Assembly: GCA_951799405.1 (NCBI GenBank)
Contig: OX637363.1
Span: 7,688,001 to 7,752,000, forward strand
DNA from: Agapetus fuscipes
Lineage: Eukaryota > Arthropoda > Insecta > Trichoptera > Glossosomatidae
Direction of reading: 5' to 3'
DNA length: 64,000 bases
A program made the translations under genes and the position numbers. Positions 47,001-57,367 of the stretch are shown one piece after another. Each line of letters starts with the position of its first letter. The stretch's first letter is position 1. The notes under the pieces were generated by a model. It was not told where the DNA came from and ran no database searches. It worked only from the letters and a program-made list of their open reading frames with translations.

Positions 47001-50000
47001 GCAAAGAGAACAAGCACTTCATGTGCCATATATGTGGAAAGCAATCCAACACTGACCAAGCCCTCAGCATACATCTGACGTCACATTCGCTGATGGGATC
47101 GTTTCAGTGTCCGCAGTGTCCCAAATACTTTTCGTTGGAACGTAAGTAAAACAGTTAACTTATAATTTAAGTTTCAGGATAGATTCATTGACTTATATGT
47201 TGGTATGAGGCTGACCTCCCCAATGCCACCCCTGTTTAAGGGAAGGTCGGGAAGTGTTGCATGGTTTGTGTTCATTTGAGATTTGGGTCTTAATTTGTAA
47301 GCACACTTTTTATTTTTATGGTGCACAACAGGTTACCCTAATTACAGTGCACCCTCACAGCCTTCAACACACTGGGAGGCACTTTATTGCTAGATTCTTA
47401 AATCTTAATGAATTACACTCAAAAATGTATATTTTAGACTTATTTAAGATCTTTATATGACCGGTCCGTAGCTCAGTGGTAACACTGCGGACTCTGAATG
47501 GGAAGGTCGTGGGTTCGATTCCCGGCGGAGCACAAAAAATATAGCATTTATATTTTCAAATTTGCTCTTCGCCGGGTTGAAAAATTCATAAAACCTTTAC
47601 CAATGACCGGTCACCAAAGGTCCATCCAGCCTTACAGCAACTGGGTCTTGCTTGAGAATTGACGCTTTGTAGCGACGACGATGAAGCTCGTAAAAAGGTT
47701 GATAGCTCAATTGGTAGAATGCTTGCATTCCATGCCGAGAGCAAGGGTTCGATCTCAAAGGTTTACTCAGCCTTCACAAGAAATGAGAACCAGCCCCCCC
47801 GGGAGCTGGGAAACCCCCACTTCAACTGAAAGTGGTTGGTGTGAGGCCGGCCCCTGTAAAACTTACCTTACCTGTAAAAATAAATAGGTCCCGAAGCGCC
47901 ACATGCGACCCCTTCGGGGATAACGCAGGCAAGAAGTTACACTATATGTGTAGCTTAGTTGCGTTTTTATACTCAGAGTCACAGGGTTGCGCCACAACAT
48001 CAGTACGGCTTTTCGGTACATGAAATAAATCATGTCCTCGCCCTCAGGTGTAGTCGTCAGGCACGCAGGAATACCGCGACGATACTCAGACTACCCCGAC
48101 TCATATATTTCTTGAAACATAATTTCTTCTATGGGAAGAATAATTTCTTCTGTAGGAATTATTATAATAATAATTATTATTTGAGAAAGAATAATTAATA
48201 AAAAAATAATTTTAATGCCTATACAAAATGCAACTTCTATTGAATGAATCCAAAATTTACCACCGTCGGCACATACAACCTGTAGTCTAGACAGTCCCAC
48301 CCTGTTGGAGGGTTTCAGGTTGTACGTGCCCAATGACTATAATCGGGGGCGAGGTCATGATTTATTTCATGTACCAATGAGTCGCACTGACATCTTGGAG
48401 CAACATCCTTTAACTCGGTGTGTTCAACTCATTAACGAATCAAAGACATATTTCAAAATAATTTAGACACCTTTAAATTGATGGTGAAAGAGTTCCTCCC
48501 AGCTTGTTGATGGTTGAGAGGGTGCACTGTAATCAGGGTAACCTGTTGTGCACCATGAAAAAAATAATAATAATGATCATAAGGTCTTTATCATTTTTAT
48601 CAATATTTACATAATAATATTACAATTAATAAAATCTAATTACAATAAATACTCCCCAAAGTAAGCATAGCTTGTGTTTCGGAGAAGGTTTATTCAAAAA
48701 TGTTTTATTATACTACTTGTTCCACTTGCATGTTTTATTTTTCCCCAGGCTACATGGACAAGCACGTGAAGAACGTTCACAGCCTGATAGATCGCTTTGT
48801 GTGCAATCACTGCTCGGCCACATTCACAAGGAAAGACAGCCTGCGGGCACACATCAACTCTCACAAGAGTTTCAAGAAACAGTTTTCCTGTCACCAGTGT
48901 CGGAAAAAGTAAGTCATTTTTATCTTTTATACCATTTAACAGATGTTCATTGAATATATCTAAAAACCAGCTCCGGTTAAAGTACACCAGAACCTCTGAG
49001 AAGATTGAAGTGCCTGGCTAACTGTTCATAATGCCCATCGAAGCCTATGGGCGAAACTTTTCGGAATAAAAACCAACCAGACCACGGCTACACAGCCCAA
49101 AAAAATATATATATATATTATGTCTATTAATATTTCATTTATAAAGAAACAGTAATTTTTATGCTGAAGAGATGTCTTCCGGGATTTGTTGTCTATGTTA
49201 CCATGCCGTGGTCTTAGTAATTTTTATTGTCTACTAACTGTACCCTGCCACCTCTTGTGATGGCTCGTCTGGTTGCTGTTATTATGCCGCCATTCTGTTA
49301 GGGATGGCCAGTATCTCCGCACATGTGTCTCTACTGTGGTGTGTCCTTGCCCACTTCTTGTAGCCTAAAAATCCCCCTGTCATGAGGTGAAAATAGCTTT
49401 AGCATATTTCTGCTCTCATTATCTTTATTGCTTCATTTCTTTTATACAGAAGACTAATTTGGCATGTAAAGAATTACTCATGTAAGTTTCATAGCAATCT
49501 TTTCAGTAGTTTAGGAGTCCATACAGGACAAACATACATACATCCGTCTGATTTTAAATATTAGATAGTCTATGTTGCAAAGATGTATTAACATTTAAGA
49601 TACATAGTCATGTTGCATGCCCACAAATAGACAAGGTCATAGACAAAAAAGTTGCGACACAGCCTGGTTACTAGGAACCCAGCAAACTAACATTTTGCTA
49701 TTGGTTACTAAGTTGCATGACTATAGTTGCAATACTAGTTCACTGAACAGTATGTTACATTTTAGTGTGTCTCAAACTACCTGCATCATATTTTATTGAA
49801 ATTATGATGTGCTGTACTATCTTTAGCCCGGCCAGGTGATATCACAAATATTTCCCAATTTTTAAATATTCTCAGTCCGTTTTGTGCTGCAATTTATTTA
49901 TTTTTCATGTGCTAGGTTAACAAAAATATACCTACACACACACTTAATTTTTTTTTGCAAATTCAAAAAACCTGTTGGTAGCACTGAACAAAATGGAGGT

Positions 50001-50281
50001 AATTTAACTACCAAAAGAATAAAAAAGGTGTAATGCAAAATACTTTCGTACTGTGTATTAAATAGCAAGTTAAGGAATATTAAATGACTAATAAGCTCCA
50101 ATATTTTAGATTTTCAACTCAGGGCAGCTTGTTGGTGCACAAAAAGACTCATCCCAAAGACCTTCTTCTGTGTCCTCAATGCAACAAGGAATTTTTCCAT
50201 CGCAAGAGCTTTCTTCAACATTTGAGAACTCATGGAGAAATAATCATTCAAGAGGATGTGGAAATACAAGAGGAATGTTAA
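41061..50281 (+). CDS. CARF-ZAD-C2H2 zinc-finger transcription factor, 8 exons
   Basis: Exons 41061-41265, 42384-42565, 43791-43934, 44610-45091, 45876-46059, 46592-47141, 48749-48908, 50110-50281; all have AG acceptors and GT donors and keep one frame: 692 residues. Residues 1-330 match the CARF/ALS2CR8 domain: FHAKIEFFGSPFII, KKLGCPAKMYVRCIRYYPEY, and MHPKLIQEIYRLVGEGFDSL before a SDKDIRSHIYYA segment. A ZAD follows (C353, C356, C411, C414; LCRTCM and ICSSCF), which mediates dimerisation in insect factors. An acidic linker leads to five C2H2 fingers at about 542-564, 570-593, 599-621, 628-650 and 654-676; finger two is split by an intron after SLE. Likely a nuclear DNA-binding regulator. 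The CARF-ZAD join rests on a GTAAGT donor at 45092 in phase with the acceptor at 45875; reading through it would instead give a stop two bases later. Targets unknown. Confidence 0.9.
41558..41850. mobile_element. PIF/Harbinger-like MITE in intron 1
   Basis: GGGGCTGTCCATATATTAC at one end, GTAATTTATGGACGGCCCC at the other, flanked by TAA on both sides. Three long G runs inside, the largest 19 G at 41747-41765. Confidence 0.8.
41878..42210 (+). mobile_element. SINE B monomer, full length, intron 1
   Basis: GGTCGATAGCTCAGTTGG, B box GTTTCGAATCCCACCGAGG, spacer GTGTCAGAAATGATTCCC, body to TGTGTAGCTTAGTTGCG. Confidence 0.85.
42860..43160 (+). pseudogene. CR1/L2-like reverse transcriptase C-terminal fragment, intron 2
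   Basis: RTIFRQGKSRHISPLLRKLH, then (frame change) LCLTVHRALNGTVPPCLAEL, RPLRSALTAVNKVTVPKRVN and FADRSFAVAAT. This is the familiar post-RT region of CR1/L2/Rex-type elements. The matching extreme C-terminus appears separately at 53310. Confidence 0.75.
43163..43388 (+). mobile_element. T-repeat, intron 2
   Basis: Starts within the CACCCATACTGTAAAAG region; tail TTAGATTTGATTAGATTAGA. Confidence 0.82.
43955..44110 (-). pseudogene. RTE C-terminal scrap, intron 3
   Basis: Minus translation TWREAAQDRESWRIVVREAL then SLQGL stop, the end of another endonuclease-RT ORF. Confidence 0.6.
45331..45588 (-). mobile_element. T-repeat, intron 4
   Basis: AATCTAATCTAAGTTGC to ATTACGTCAAGGAA; full length. 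Confidence 0.85.
45690..45800 (-). pseudogene. RTE C-terminal scrap, intron 4
   Basis: KRRACMKKVMTLDETKEVC in reverse, nearly the same wording as 22691-23174. Confidence 0.6.
46098..46340 (-). mobile_element. T-repeat, intron 5
   Basis: Begins 38 bp after the exon 5 donor; ends CAACCTATAAGTCATGG. Confidence 0.85.
47185..47310 (+). mobile_element. T-repeat, decayed 5' half, intron 6
   Basis: TTGACTTATATGTTGG with an internal deletion (CTGACCTCCCCAATGCC). Confidence 0.7.
47458..47968 (+). mobile_element. A-B dimeric tRNA SINE, full length, intron 6
   Basis: Best dimer in the window: A head with TAGCTCAGTGG and GGTTCGATTCC boxes, linker GATGAAGCTCGTAAAAAGG, B head TAGCTCAATTGG and GGTTCGATCTC, body to TGTGTAGCTTAGTTGCG. 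Confidence 0.88.
48240..48565 (+). pseudogene. 3' end of a non-LTR element, KEFLPAC family, intron 6
   Basis: KFTTVGTYNL, then NRGRGHDLFHVPMSRTDILE, LTRCVQLINES, and a frame change before MVKEFLPAC-type end. Third copy of the family at 8063 and 10930. Confidence 0.7.
48566..48690 (-). mobile_element. non-LTR 3' end, intron 6
   Basis: (AAT)n then GGTCTTTATCATTTTTATCA and CCAAAGTAAGCATAGCTTG, the same tail as the insertion at 25758-26444. Confidence 0.65.
48909..50109. other. intron 7 of the CARF-ZAD gene
   Basis: Contains scraps: hairpin-family text at 49020-49110 and 49165-49215, an RTE end at 49290-49345, and a T-repeat 3' end at 49568-49634. No gene. Confidence 0.5.
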
Positions 50282-50500
50282 GCTTTAAACCATAATCTTA
50301 TTCTGTGGTAAGATAGTTATACATGACATGTGAGCTTTTTCAAATTTTACAGGAGAGCAATTTCAAAGTTTAGTTGTCTAAACCTCAATGTATTGCCACG
50401 GACTTTGTCTCAATCCAAATACAAATTTTACACACATATGTGCGTAACAATTTTGCCATCTTAAAGATCACACGGAGACGAATCCAACAGCATCCATAAC
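50282..50500 (+). other. 3' flank of the CARF-ZAD gene
   Basis: No clear AATAAA-type signal seen before the hAT element. Confidence 0.35.
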
Positions 50501-51574
50501 TAGGGACTGGAAAAAAGTGGTGTTATTTTTTGCAAAATTTGCGTTATTTTTTTGGGAAATTCGCGTTATTTTTGATCAAAAACAGGGAAATTCGCGTTAT
50601 TTTTCATGATAAACGGGGAGATTCGGTGTAATTTTTAGGGTTGATTTGATCGAAATAAAAGTTACAACTTACAAAAAACCATTGATTAAAAAAAGTATTA
50701 ATATTTGAATGACACTCCGAATACCCTGCAATATACTTTTAAAATGAAGAAGAAGATAATTTAATTGTTAATTTGATTTGTCATTGTCCTGATGATGCCT
50801 TTTTAGGCGAAAACGTTTGACAAAGTTGAAGAATATAAAAGTGAATTTAAACTGCGTTTTATTTAATTAATATCCTTTATGCATTTGTGCATTTAGTCTC
50901 TAGATGAGGGTTATCTAATTTTTTGAGGGATGTTGGCTTTTATGAAAGCCTCAAGTTGTGCTCTTGGCTAATCCAGCAGCAGCTTAACTCCTTGATGTAT
51001 TTTCCTTCATTGATGTCACGATTCAAGTCTGATTGGATGTCCAGGACAGTTCTGCTTATCATTTATTTTTTTAATAAAATAGATTTGTGAATAGGAATGC
51101 AATTCACCAACCTACTCTGCCTGGCCAGAAACAGATATTAATATCATTAATGAAAAATTCATTACGAGTATTGTTTATTTTAATTAATTATTCATTTATA
51201 ATTACCCAATTACATTTGTTGAACCAGGGTCAAATTTATGGTCAAATGACCCAGGCGGGGATCGAACCCCGCGTCTAGCGTTCTAGCGTGTTTCAACGTT
51301 GAAAGATCAGCCCACTTGGCCCCCTCGACTATAACACCGACCATTTTTTCTGTGCTTTGCACCTTGCAAAGGGTTTTCACAGGAATCTTTTCTTTCCCAC
51401 AAAATAGTTGCGTTGCAGAAGCGACACATAACAACTTTTTCGCACAATTTCTACCAAAAGTACGAAAATTCGCGATATTTGCGTAAAACCTCAAATTTCG
51501 CGTTATTCGCGTAAAAACATCAAAATTCGCGAATAAATTCGTTTTATCGCGATCGCGAAATTTTCCAGTCCCTA
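50501..51574. mobile_element. non-autonomous hAT-like element, 8 bp target duplication
   Basis: TAGGGACTGGAAAA at the left, TTTTCCAGTCCCTA at the right, flanked by TCCATAAC at 50493-50500 and 51575-51582. Length 1,074 bp; no transposase frame. The subterminal regions are full of short GCGTTATT / AATTCGCG repeats, typical of transposase-binding sites in hAT ends. Confidence 0.88.
51235..51330 (-). ncRNA. tRNA-like sequence inside the hAT element
   Basis: Minus strand has GGCCAAGTGGG (A-box-like), TTTCAACGTTGAAA (stem-loop where the anticodon arm would be), an extra arm AACGCTAGACG and CGGGGTTCGATCCCCG (perfect T arm and B box). The layout is like a type II tRNA (Ser/Leu). The acceptor ends do not pair well; probably a SINE head or tRNA pseudogene. 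Confidence 0.55.
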
Positions 51575-51599
51575 TCCATAACACAATATCCTAAAAAAA

Positions 51600-51710
51600 T
51601 GACGACATAAACCTTGCAACTCTTGCCGCTTTTCCCTGAAACGAGGGTGGCATTGGCAAAAGTGAAACATTTTTTTTCACCATGGCAGGTTAGCCTCATA
51701 CCAACCCTTT
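51600..51710 (-). mobile_element. T-repeat, 5' half
   Basis: AACCTTGCAACTCTTGCCGC to AGCCTCATACCAACCC, diverged. Confidence 0.7.
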
Positions 51711-52424
51711 TGCTTTTTTTTTTAAGGAATCCTGTGCGGGAGGCTCCCCAATTCTTGAAAGTTTTAGGGGTCTATGTCACCTTGGAAGGGTGCCGCAGAG
51801 GTATTTGGCTTGTGCATTAAATATGAATATCATATGTTTGTACATATTTTCAACTGAGTTTGTATATAATAATCTATAATGTTGTATAGATCTAGAAAGT
51901 TGTACACAAGAATAATAAGGTCTTTTTTTCAATTTTAATGTACCTATCTGGATGCCAAAAAAATTAATAATACTGGTCAGGGGCGCGCATCCCACACATG
52001 CATTTCAACTTGAAATTAAGATTTGTTATTCAAGTTTATGGTTCGATTTAAGTCATTGTTGGAACTTAAATTCATTCTCAATGTGTTATGGAAAAGGACA
52101 AAATATTTATTGTGTAAAGTATTTGCATCTACCCTGTGAACGCGCCTGGTACTGTCCATGTCATACGAAAACTATCTCATTTTTTTCTTCATCTTTAAAA
52201 ATTATAAACTGACCTGCCTGTAAGATTCCAAAAAATCATATATTTATTTAGATTTCCAAAAAATCATATATTTATTTAGATTTCCAAAAAATACATAGAT
52301 CATAGGACATTTTTTTTTTTTACTTTTTTATATTGTAAATTATTTTTATCACTAAAAAAATCTACTCATGAAAGAAATCAATTCTTATATGTCTAACAGA
52401 TGTTTATGAGAACTTCACTAAAAA
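51711..52424. other. no gene; short tandem at 52224-52295
   Basis: 51720-51790 resembles the SINE A 3' end in reverse or decayed form (AATCCTGTGCGGGAGGCTCC). 52224-52295 holds about two and a half tandem units starting GATTTCCAAAAAATCATA. Confidence 0.4.
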
Positions 52425-52701
52425 CAAGGTGGGTTTACAAAGGTGAGAAAGCTGATACAGAGCTCGATGGAGATTGATGAATACCATAATCATGGTTCTC
52501 CGGACCAAAACCAATTGCAGCGCCTAAACAAAGAAAAAGAAACAGCTGATCTCTTTTTATTGAATGAATTTATGGCATGGGTCAATGGGCTTACGGCATT
52601 TCTCGACAGCCAATAGGATTTACACCCATGTGCCTTTTAATGAGAGACAGATGACAATCAACCGAAACAGTCTAGTATACACACTTTTTAAACCCACCTT
52701 G
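52425..52701. mobile_element. candidate MITE
   Basis: CAAGGTGGGTTTA at the left, TAAACCCACCTTG at the right (13 bp perfect inverted repeat), 277 bp. No target duplication found, so tentative. Confidence 0.5.
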
Positions 52702-52950
52702 ACTATAAATATTAAAAGATTGCCATGTGTAGTATATCCTTGCCATGTTCGGGAAGCGCCTCAAGCACTTTGAGCCCTCACAAACCGTTCGGGGAACTCG
52801 CCGTGAGCAAATATTGTGAGCTATGATGTCATGCACGACAGCTCGGCAGTTTGCTAATTTCACTTATTTGCTAAGTTGGGTCGGCAAGGGAGAGCTCCAA
52901 TGACAGTTGACAGCTAACCTCAATAACCCAATTATTAGCCGCAATTATTA

Positions 52951-53203
52951 ATCTAATCTAAATCTAAGTTGCAAAGATATGTATCATTTGAGATTCAAAT
53001 TAAATGCATTCCCACAAGCAGACACGCATAATTTTGCGCTCACACATGCCGCATGTGGACCTTCAATATAAAAAACCCAATCTTAAATGAACATAAGCCC
53101 TGCAACTCTTGCCAACCTTCCCTGAAACAGGGGTGACATTTGCAGATTGAACCATTTTTTACAGTATGGGTGGTCAGCCTCATACCAACCTATAAGTCAA
53201 GGA
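52951..53203 (-). mobile_element. T-repeat, full length
   Basis: AATCTAATCTAAATCTAAG to ACCTATAAGTCAAGGA. Confidence 0.88.
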
Positions 53204-53309
53204 TAATAATTATGAAAAACCACAAAAACAAAAACAATTTGTCATACAATTATTACTGATTATCCATTCGACTGAGGTTTGACAGCTGCTGTCTAGTTGA
53301 CATGAAGTT

Positions 53310-53582
53310 TGCTTATGATTGGGCCGGTTGCCTGGAACAATCTGCCCGTCGATGTTTGCGCGAACCAGCCTACCACCACCTTCAAAAAGGGACTCAAGAC
53401 ATGGCTTTTTTCCAGAAGCCACAGGAAAAAAAATCATCCATCATCATCATCATTGTTCAGGGTGTTTTGCGATCGAGCTCCCCCCACGATGTCTTTTACT
53501 GTAAGTGATCACAGTGGTCATAGTACCTAAAGCTCCCCGAACAAGGCCCTCTTACAATAAGATAAGATTTAAATAAATAAAT
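53310..53582 (+). pseudogene. CR1/L2-like element 3' end
   Basis: GPVAWNNLPVDVCANQPTTT then FKKGLKTWLFSRS: the conserved W-N-LP ... F-LKTWLF end of CR1/L2 ORF2. The 3' tail is AAATAAATAAAT. 5'-truncated. Confidence 0.75.
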
Positions 53583-53637
53583 CCTTATTAAAAATGTTCA
53601 CTTTTTTATTAAATATTGTTTGTACATAATATCACAG

Positions 53638-56600
53638 TTATTTCTCATCATTAACCTTGCACTCTCCCGTCCACCAAAATTGTAAACTATTCTCTATTTT
53701 TCTTGCAGTTACACTTTTGTAATTTGGATGGAAGCCATTTTGATTTGGCGATGACATTTCATTGTCTTTTCTTGCTGAATTGTTTTCCATTTCGTCTTCG
53801 CTAGTGTTGTCATCAAATAAATGGTGTTGCCCAGAGCTTGTCGCCATTATTGGTCTGTAAGGATGAATGGCAACACCATTGCAGCAATCATTGTGTAAGG
53901 GAAACTGAAATTATTAAAATTTACTAAATTAAGAATCAGAAAAACCGTTAATGGAGAAAAAAATTATCTGAAAGTTTGTCACTCTTCCGCTAGGATTGGC
54001 CAGAGCCTCAGCACACTATTCTACATTTCTTCTTATCCCTAAATACTTTTAATTCATTCATATCCATGACCTAATCATTTTAAATTTATTCTTTATATCC
54101 CATTGTTTCACAATTTTGCCAATCTGATCAAGACATACTTATCTCAGTCTTTCATTTACACTTTTCCTCTGTACATACACTGTGTCAGTCTCTCATCATC
54201 CATTCTTTCTACACATCCAAACCATCTTTCACATTCTTTTGCACCTTTACTTTCATACTCTAATGAAATGTCAAGAATTAAGTGAGTAAATGAAGGTGTC
54301 TATTGGCAAAGCATATATATTATGAATCGTATAGAACCAAAGTTGGCAATCTAGGATGGAATTTACGGACTCCATACAAGCTCCAGGTTCTAAAATACCT
54401 ACCATGGTTTGTTTACTAGATTCATCGTTTTCTTCACTCAAATCCCACACGCTGACAACACCATCAGTTCCTCCCGATATCAAATATTTCCCACAAGGAG
54501 AAATGTCAAAATAAATTCTCTGGTTTGTGTTCACTCTTCTGTGCAATGTTTTGAATGGGTTCTTGTAATGCCTGATGTCCCAAACAAGGAGTTTAGAATC
54601 CTTCCTTGCTCCAGACACGAGTTTTGTCCCATCGGGCAAAAACTTTAAATGTGTAACGCCTCCTAGAATGAAAGAATTATTCAGAAAATTAAATTTGAAA
54701 AGCTATTTTTGAAAGCCCAACAAAAATATATTGACGTATTTCCATTTCTTAAGCCCGGGTGTTTCACAAAAAATGAGATGGTGAATACAATTTTCTAATC
54801 ATTTCATCTTTAAGAGAAGGAAATGACCCAATTTTGCAAAGCATAAAAGTAAATCAGTCACAAAGTAGATTAACCTGAATGTCCTTTCATTTTCCCTATA
54901 GCTTTGGTTGTACCATCTTGTATGTGGTACAGGCTGATCTCAGTTCTCCAAGATCCAACAGAAATTAGATCTTCTTGATTTGAACACGCCAAACTTGCCG
55001 CACTGCCACTGATTGGCTGGTTCACATATTCTCTGCCAGGCCTGAAAAGCAATCAAAGATGTATCCACTGTGATAATAAAATATATTTAGATCATTCTGC
55101 TTCAGTTCAACCAGGCCATGCAACCTCGACACTTGGAAGTTGATTGTTCTCTTTATGAGAGGCTGTAAATTTTTAACTGTTTGAAATACAGCAAACACAA
55201 CTACGCAACTAGTTGCATTTGCTCTGTTTCAAACAATTTTTTAGATTATTTTAGAAGAAACTATAATGAACATTTGTCGATGCTTAAAAATCTGATGATT
55301 CGAAACTATCTGAAACTAGTGGATATTTGAAATAATTCAATTTCAATATCCATATTTCAATATCCTTATCCATATCCGAAACTTCATATCCATAACATCC
55401 CTACACCATACTCAATCATTCAATATTGGCACAGTTACCTGTCAGTGCGGAAAGTTTTCAGGCATTTCTTGTATCCGCCATGTATCTGTGTGCCATCTGA
55501 CGAGAAGCAAACGGATATTGCAGCTTCCAGTTCATCCACATTGTTGAAGCCTCTGTAGGAGCACCTGAGGGCGCCGTCAAAGGCGTCCCACATCTGTATG
55601 GGGCCGTGCTGCCTCGTGGTCAACCAACTGCAAGTTTATTACTGATGAACTATTTATCATTTCTAAATGCATAACAAAAGCCAAGGACCGGTCCGTAGTC
55701 TACTTGTGTAACACTTCTGACTCGTAGATGGAAGGTTGTGTGTTCGAATCCCGGCGGAGCACAAAAAATATACCATTTACATTTTCAAATTTGCTCTTCG
55801 CTAGGTTGAAAAATTCATAAAACATTTACCAAAGACCAGTCATCAAAAGGTCCATCCAGCCTTACAGCAACTGGGTCTTGCTTGAGAATTGGCTCTTTGT
55901 AGCGACGACCAAGCTTGTAAAAAACACCTCTGCAGCACTCAAACAATTGTCATAGACCCTAGAGCAGGGGTGGCTAACCAGTCAATCGCGACGATTAGTC
56001 TAGCGGAAGATGCTCAGACTAATTTAAAGTAGTTTCTAAGAATAATTTGATGTTTTCCCTCATAATAACATAAAAAATACTACATAATTGTGTACTGAAG
56101 TATTATGTTTCATTTAAGGCAGGCCTGTCCAACGTACGGCAACTCTTGCCGTCCTACCCTGAAACAGGGGTGACATTGGCAAAGTGAACCATTTTTTACA
56201 GCATTGGTGGTCAGCCACATACCAACCTATAAGTCAAGGAAAATACACAACAAATTACATTTTTGGAATAAAGAAATAACAATATGTATTAACATTAAAA
56301 ACAAATACAAAATTCTGATTTTACAGATCAAATCGACCGGACAAAAAAATTAAGTCTTATTAGGATAGTGAAGATGTACTCACCAGCAGCTTTCTGGAAC
56401 ATAACTATTCATTGCAGGATACCAACAGAAGTCATATACTAATCCTGATTCCGGTACGCGCACCACAGAGCTCAGGATATCCACAGGTCTGTCTTCACCG
56501 ACATTGGTTACTTGATACAGGTCCTTCGGCAGCTCCAACAAATGTTGTCCTCCATTATTCACGATCGTCAGACAACACGTCCCGTCCGGGGACCACTTGC

Positions 56601-56769
56601 AGCCTCTGCAGTAAGTCTGCTTGTCGACAGTTTTGATATAATTCCCGTACGAAGGATGCCATGAGGAACGACTCAGTTCTACAAGTGTTTCTTGAGCGAA
56701 TAACTTTTCCACTGCCGTTACAGTATTTTCAGGACTGTTCGGTGTATCAATTATCGAATCTACTTCCAT
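53638..56769 (-). CDS. WRAP53: telomerase Cajal body protein 1 homologue (WRAP53/TCAB1/WDR79), 5 exons
   Basis: WD40 scaffold that binds the CAB box of scaRNAs (and telomerase RNA in vertebrates) and carries them to Cajal bodies. Minus-strand exons: 56384-56769, 55439-55627, 54875-55041, 54403-54662, 53638-53904; all GT-AG, one frame, 422 residues. Matches the vertebrate protein along its length: CKWSPDGTCCLT, YDFCWYPAMNS, PIQMWDAFDGALR, ELEAAISVCFSSDGTQIHGG, LPDGTKLVSGARKDSKLLVW, TNQRIYFDISPCGKYLISGG, CNGVAIHPYRPIMATSSGQ and a final LQFWWTGE. The long disordered vertebrate N-terminus is absent. The start is the only Met before the conserved block. No frameshift. Introns hold a SINE A, a T-repeat and an RTE scrap. 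Head-to-head with LIN52 across the satellite-bearing element. Confidence 0.95.
53985..54270 (-). pseudogene. RTE C-terminal scrap in WRAP53 intron 4
   Basis: Reverse reading gives KVKVQKNV, a decayed GHVERM region and VMDMNELKVF with stops; same family as 19716-20132. Confidence 0.55.
55685..55975 (+). mobile_element. SINE A in WRAP53 intron 1
   Basis: GACCGGTCCGTAGTCTAC head with GTTCGAATCCCGGCGGAGC; body ends at CATAGACCCTAGAGC without an A tail. Confidence 0.8.
56139..56243 (-). mobile_element. T-repeat, 5' half, WRAP53 intron 1
   Basis: GGCAACTCTTGCCGTCC to ACCTATAAGTCAAGGA. Confidence 0.8.
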
Positions 56770-57072
56770 TTTTTTTTTTAATTTAGTCCGAATCGAATGA
56801 TGTGTTTACTAATTGATAATAAAATAAAACGCCTGTGACGACAGCCTGACAGGTGCCAGCCTGACAGGTGCCAGCCTGACAGCTGGGGATGAGAACTCAC
56901 AAACCGGGTTTCCCAAGATGTATGGAATATTTTTTTAATGAAAAAAAAATATTTTTAACTGAAATAAAAGTAATATACAATGAAACGGACATTAATTCAA
57001 AGAAAATTGAGAACGAAATTAAATTAATAACAAAAAAACATGAGCGCCGAAAATATAGATGATAACTACATT

Positions 57073-57318
57073 TCCTTGACTTATAGGTTGGTATGAGGCT
57101 GACCACCCATACTGTAAAAAATGGTTCACTTTGCCAATGTCACCCCTGTTTCAGGGAAGGTCGGCAAACGTTGTGGGGCTTATGTTCATTTGAGGTTTGG
57201 ATTTTATTTGTAAGTACACATTCAGCATTTGTAAGCGCGAACTACACTTGTTGGTTTGTGGGCATACATCTGAGAGCTTTAAATGAATATATCCTTGCAA
57301 CTTAGATTATAGGTTATA
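57073..57318 (+). mobile_element. T-repeat inside the TIR element
   Basis: Full length and nearly the same as 36331-36575, differing at a few bases (AAACGTTGTGG; AGTACACATTC). Confidence 0.88.
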
Positions 57319-57367
57319 GATTATTATTACTACATACTACTACAAATACTTTAGTTTTTCCTTCGGG

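Noticed and set aside
45876..50281. ZAD zinc-finger gene separate from the CARF gene upstream
   Set aside because: The ZAD exon has no start codon of its own before the first Cys pair, and its acceptor phase exactly completes the split codon left by the CARF exon.
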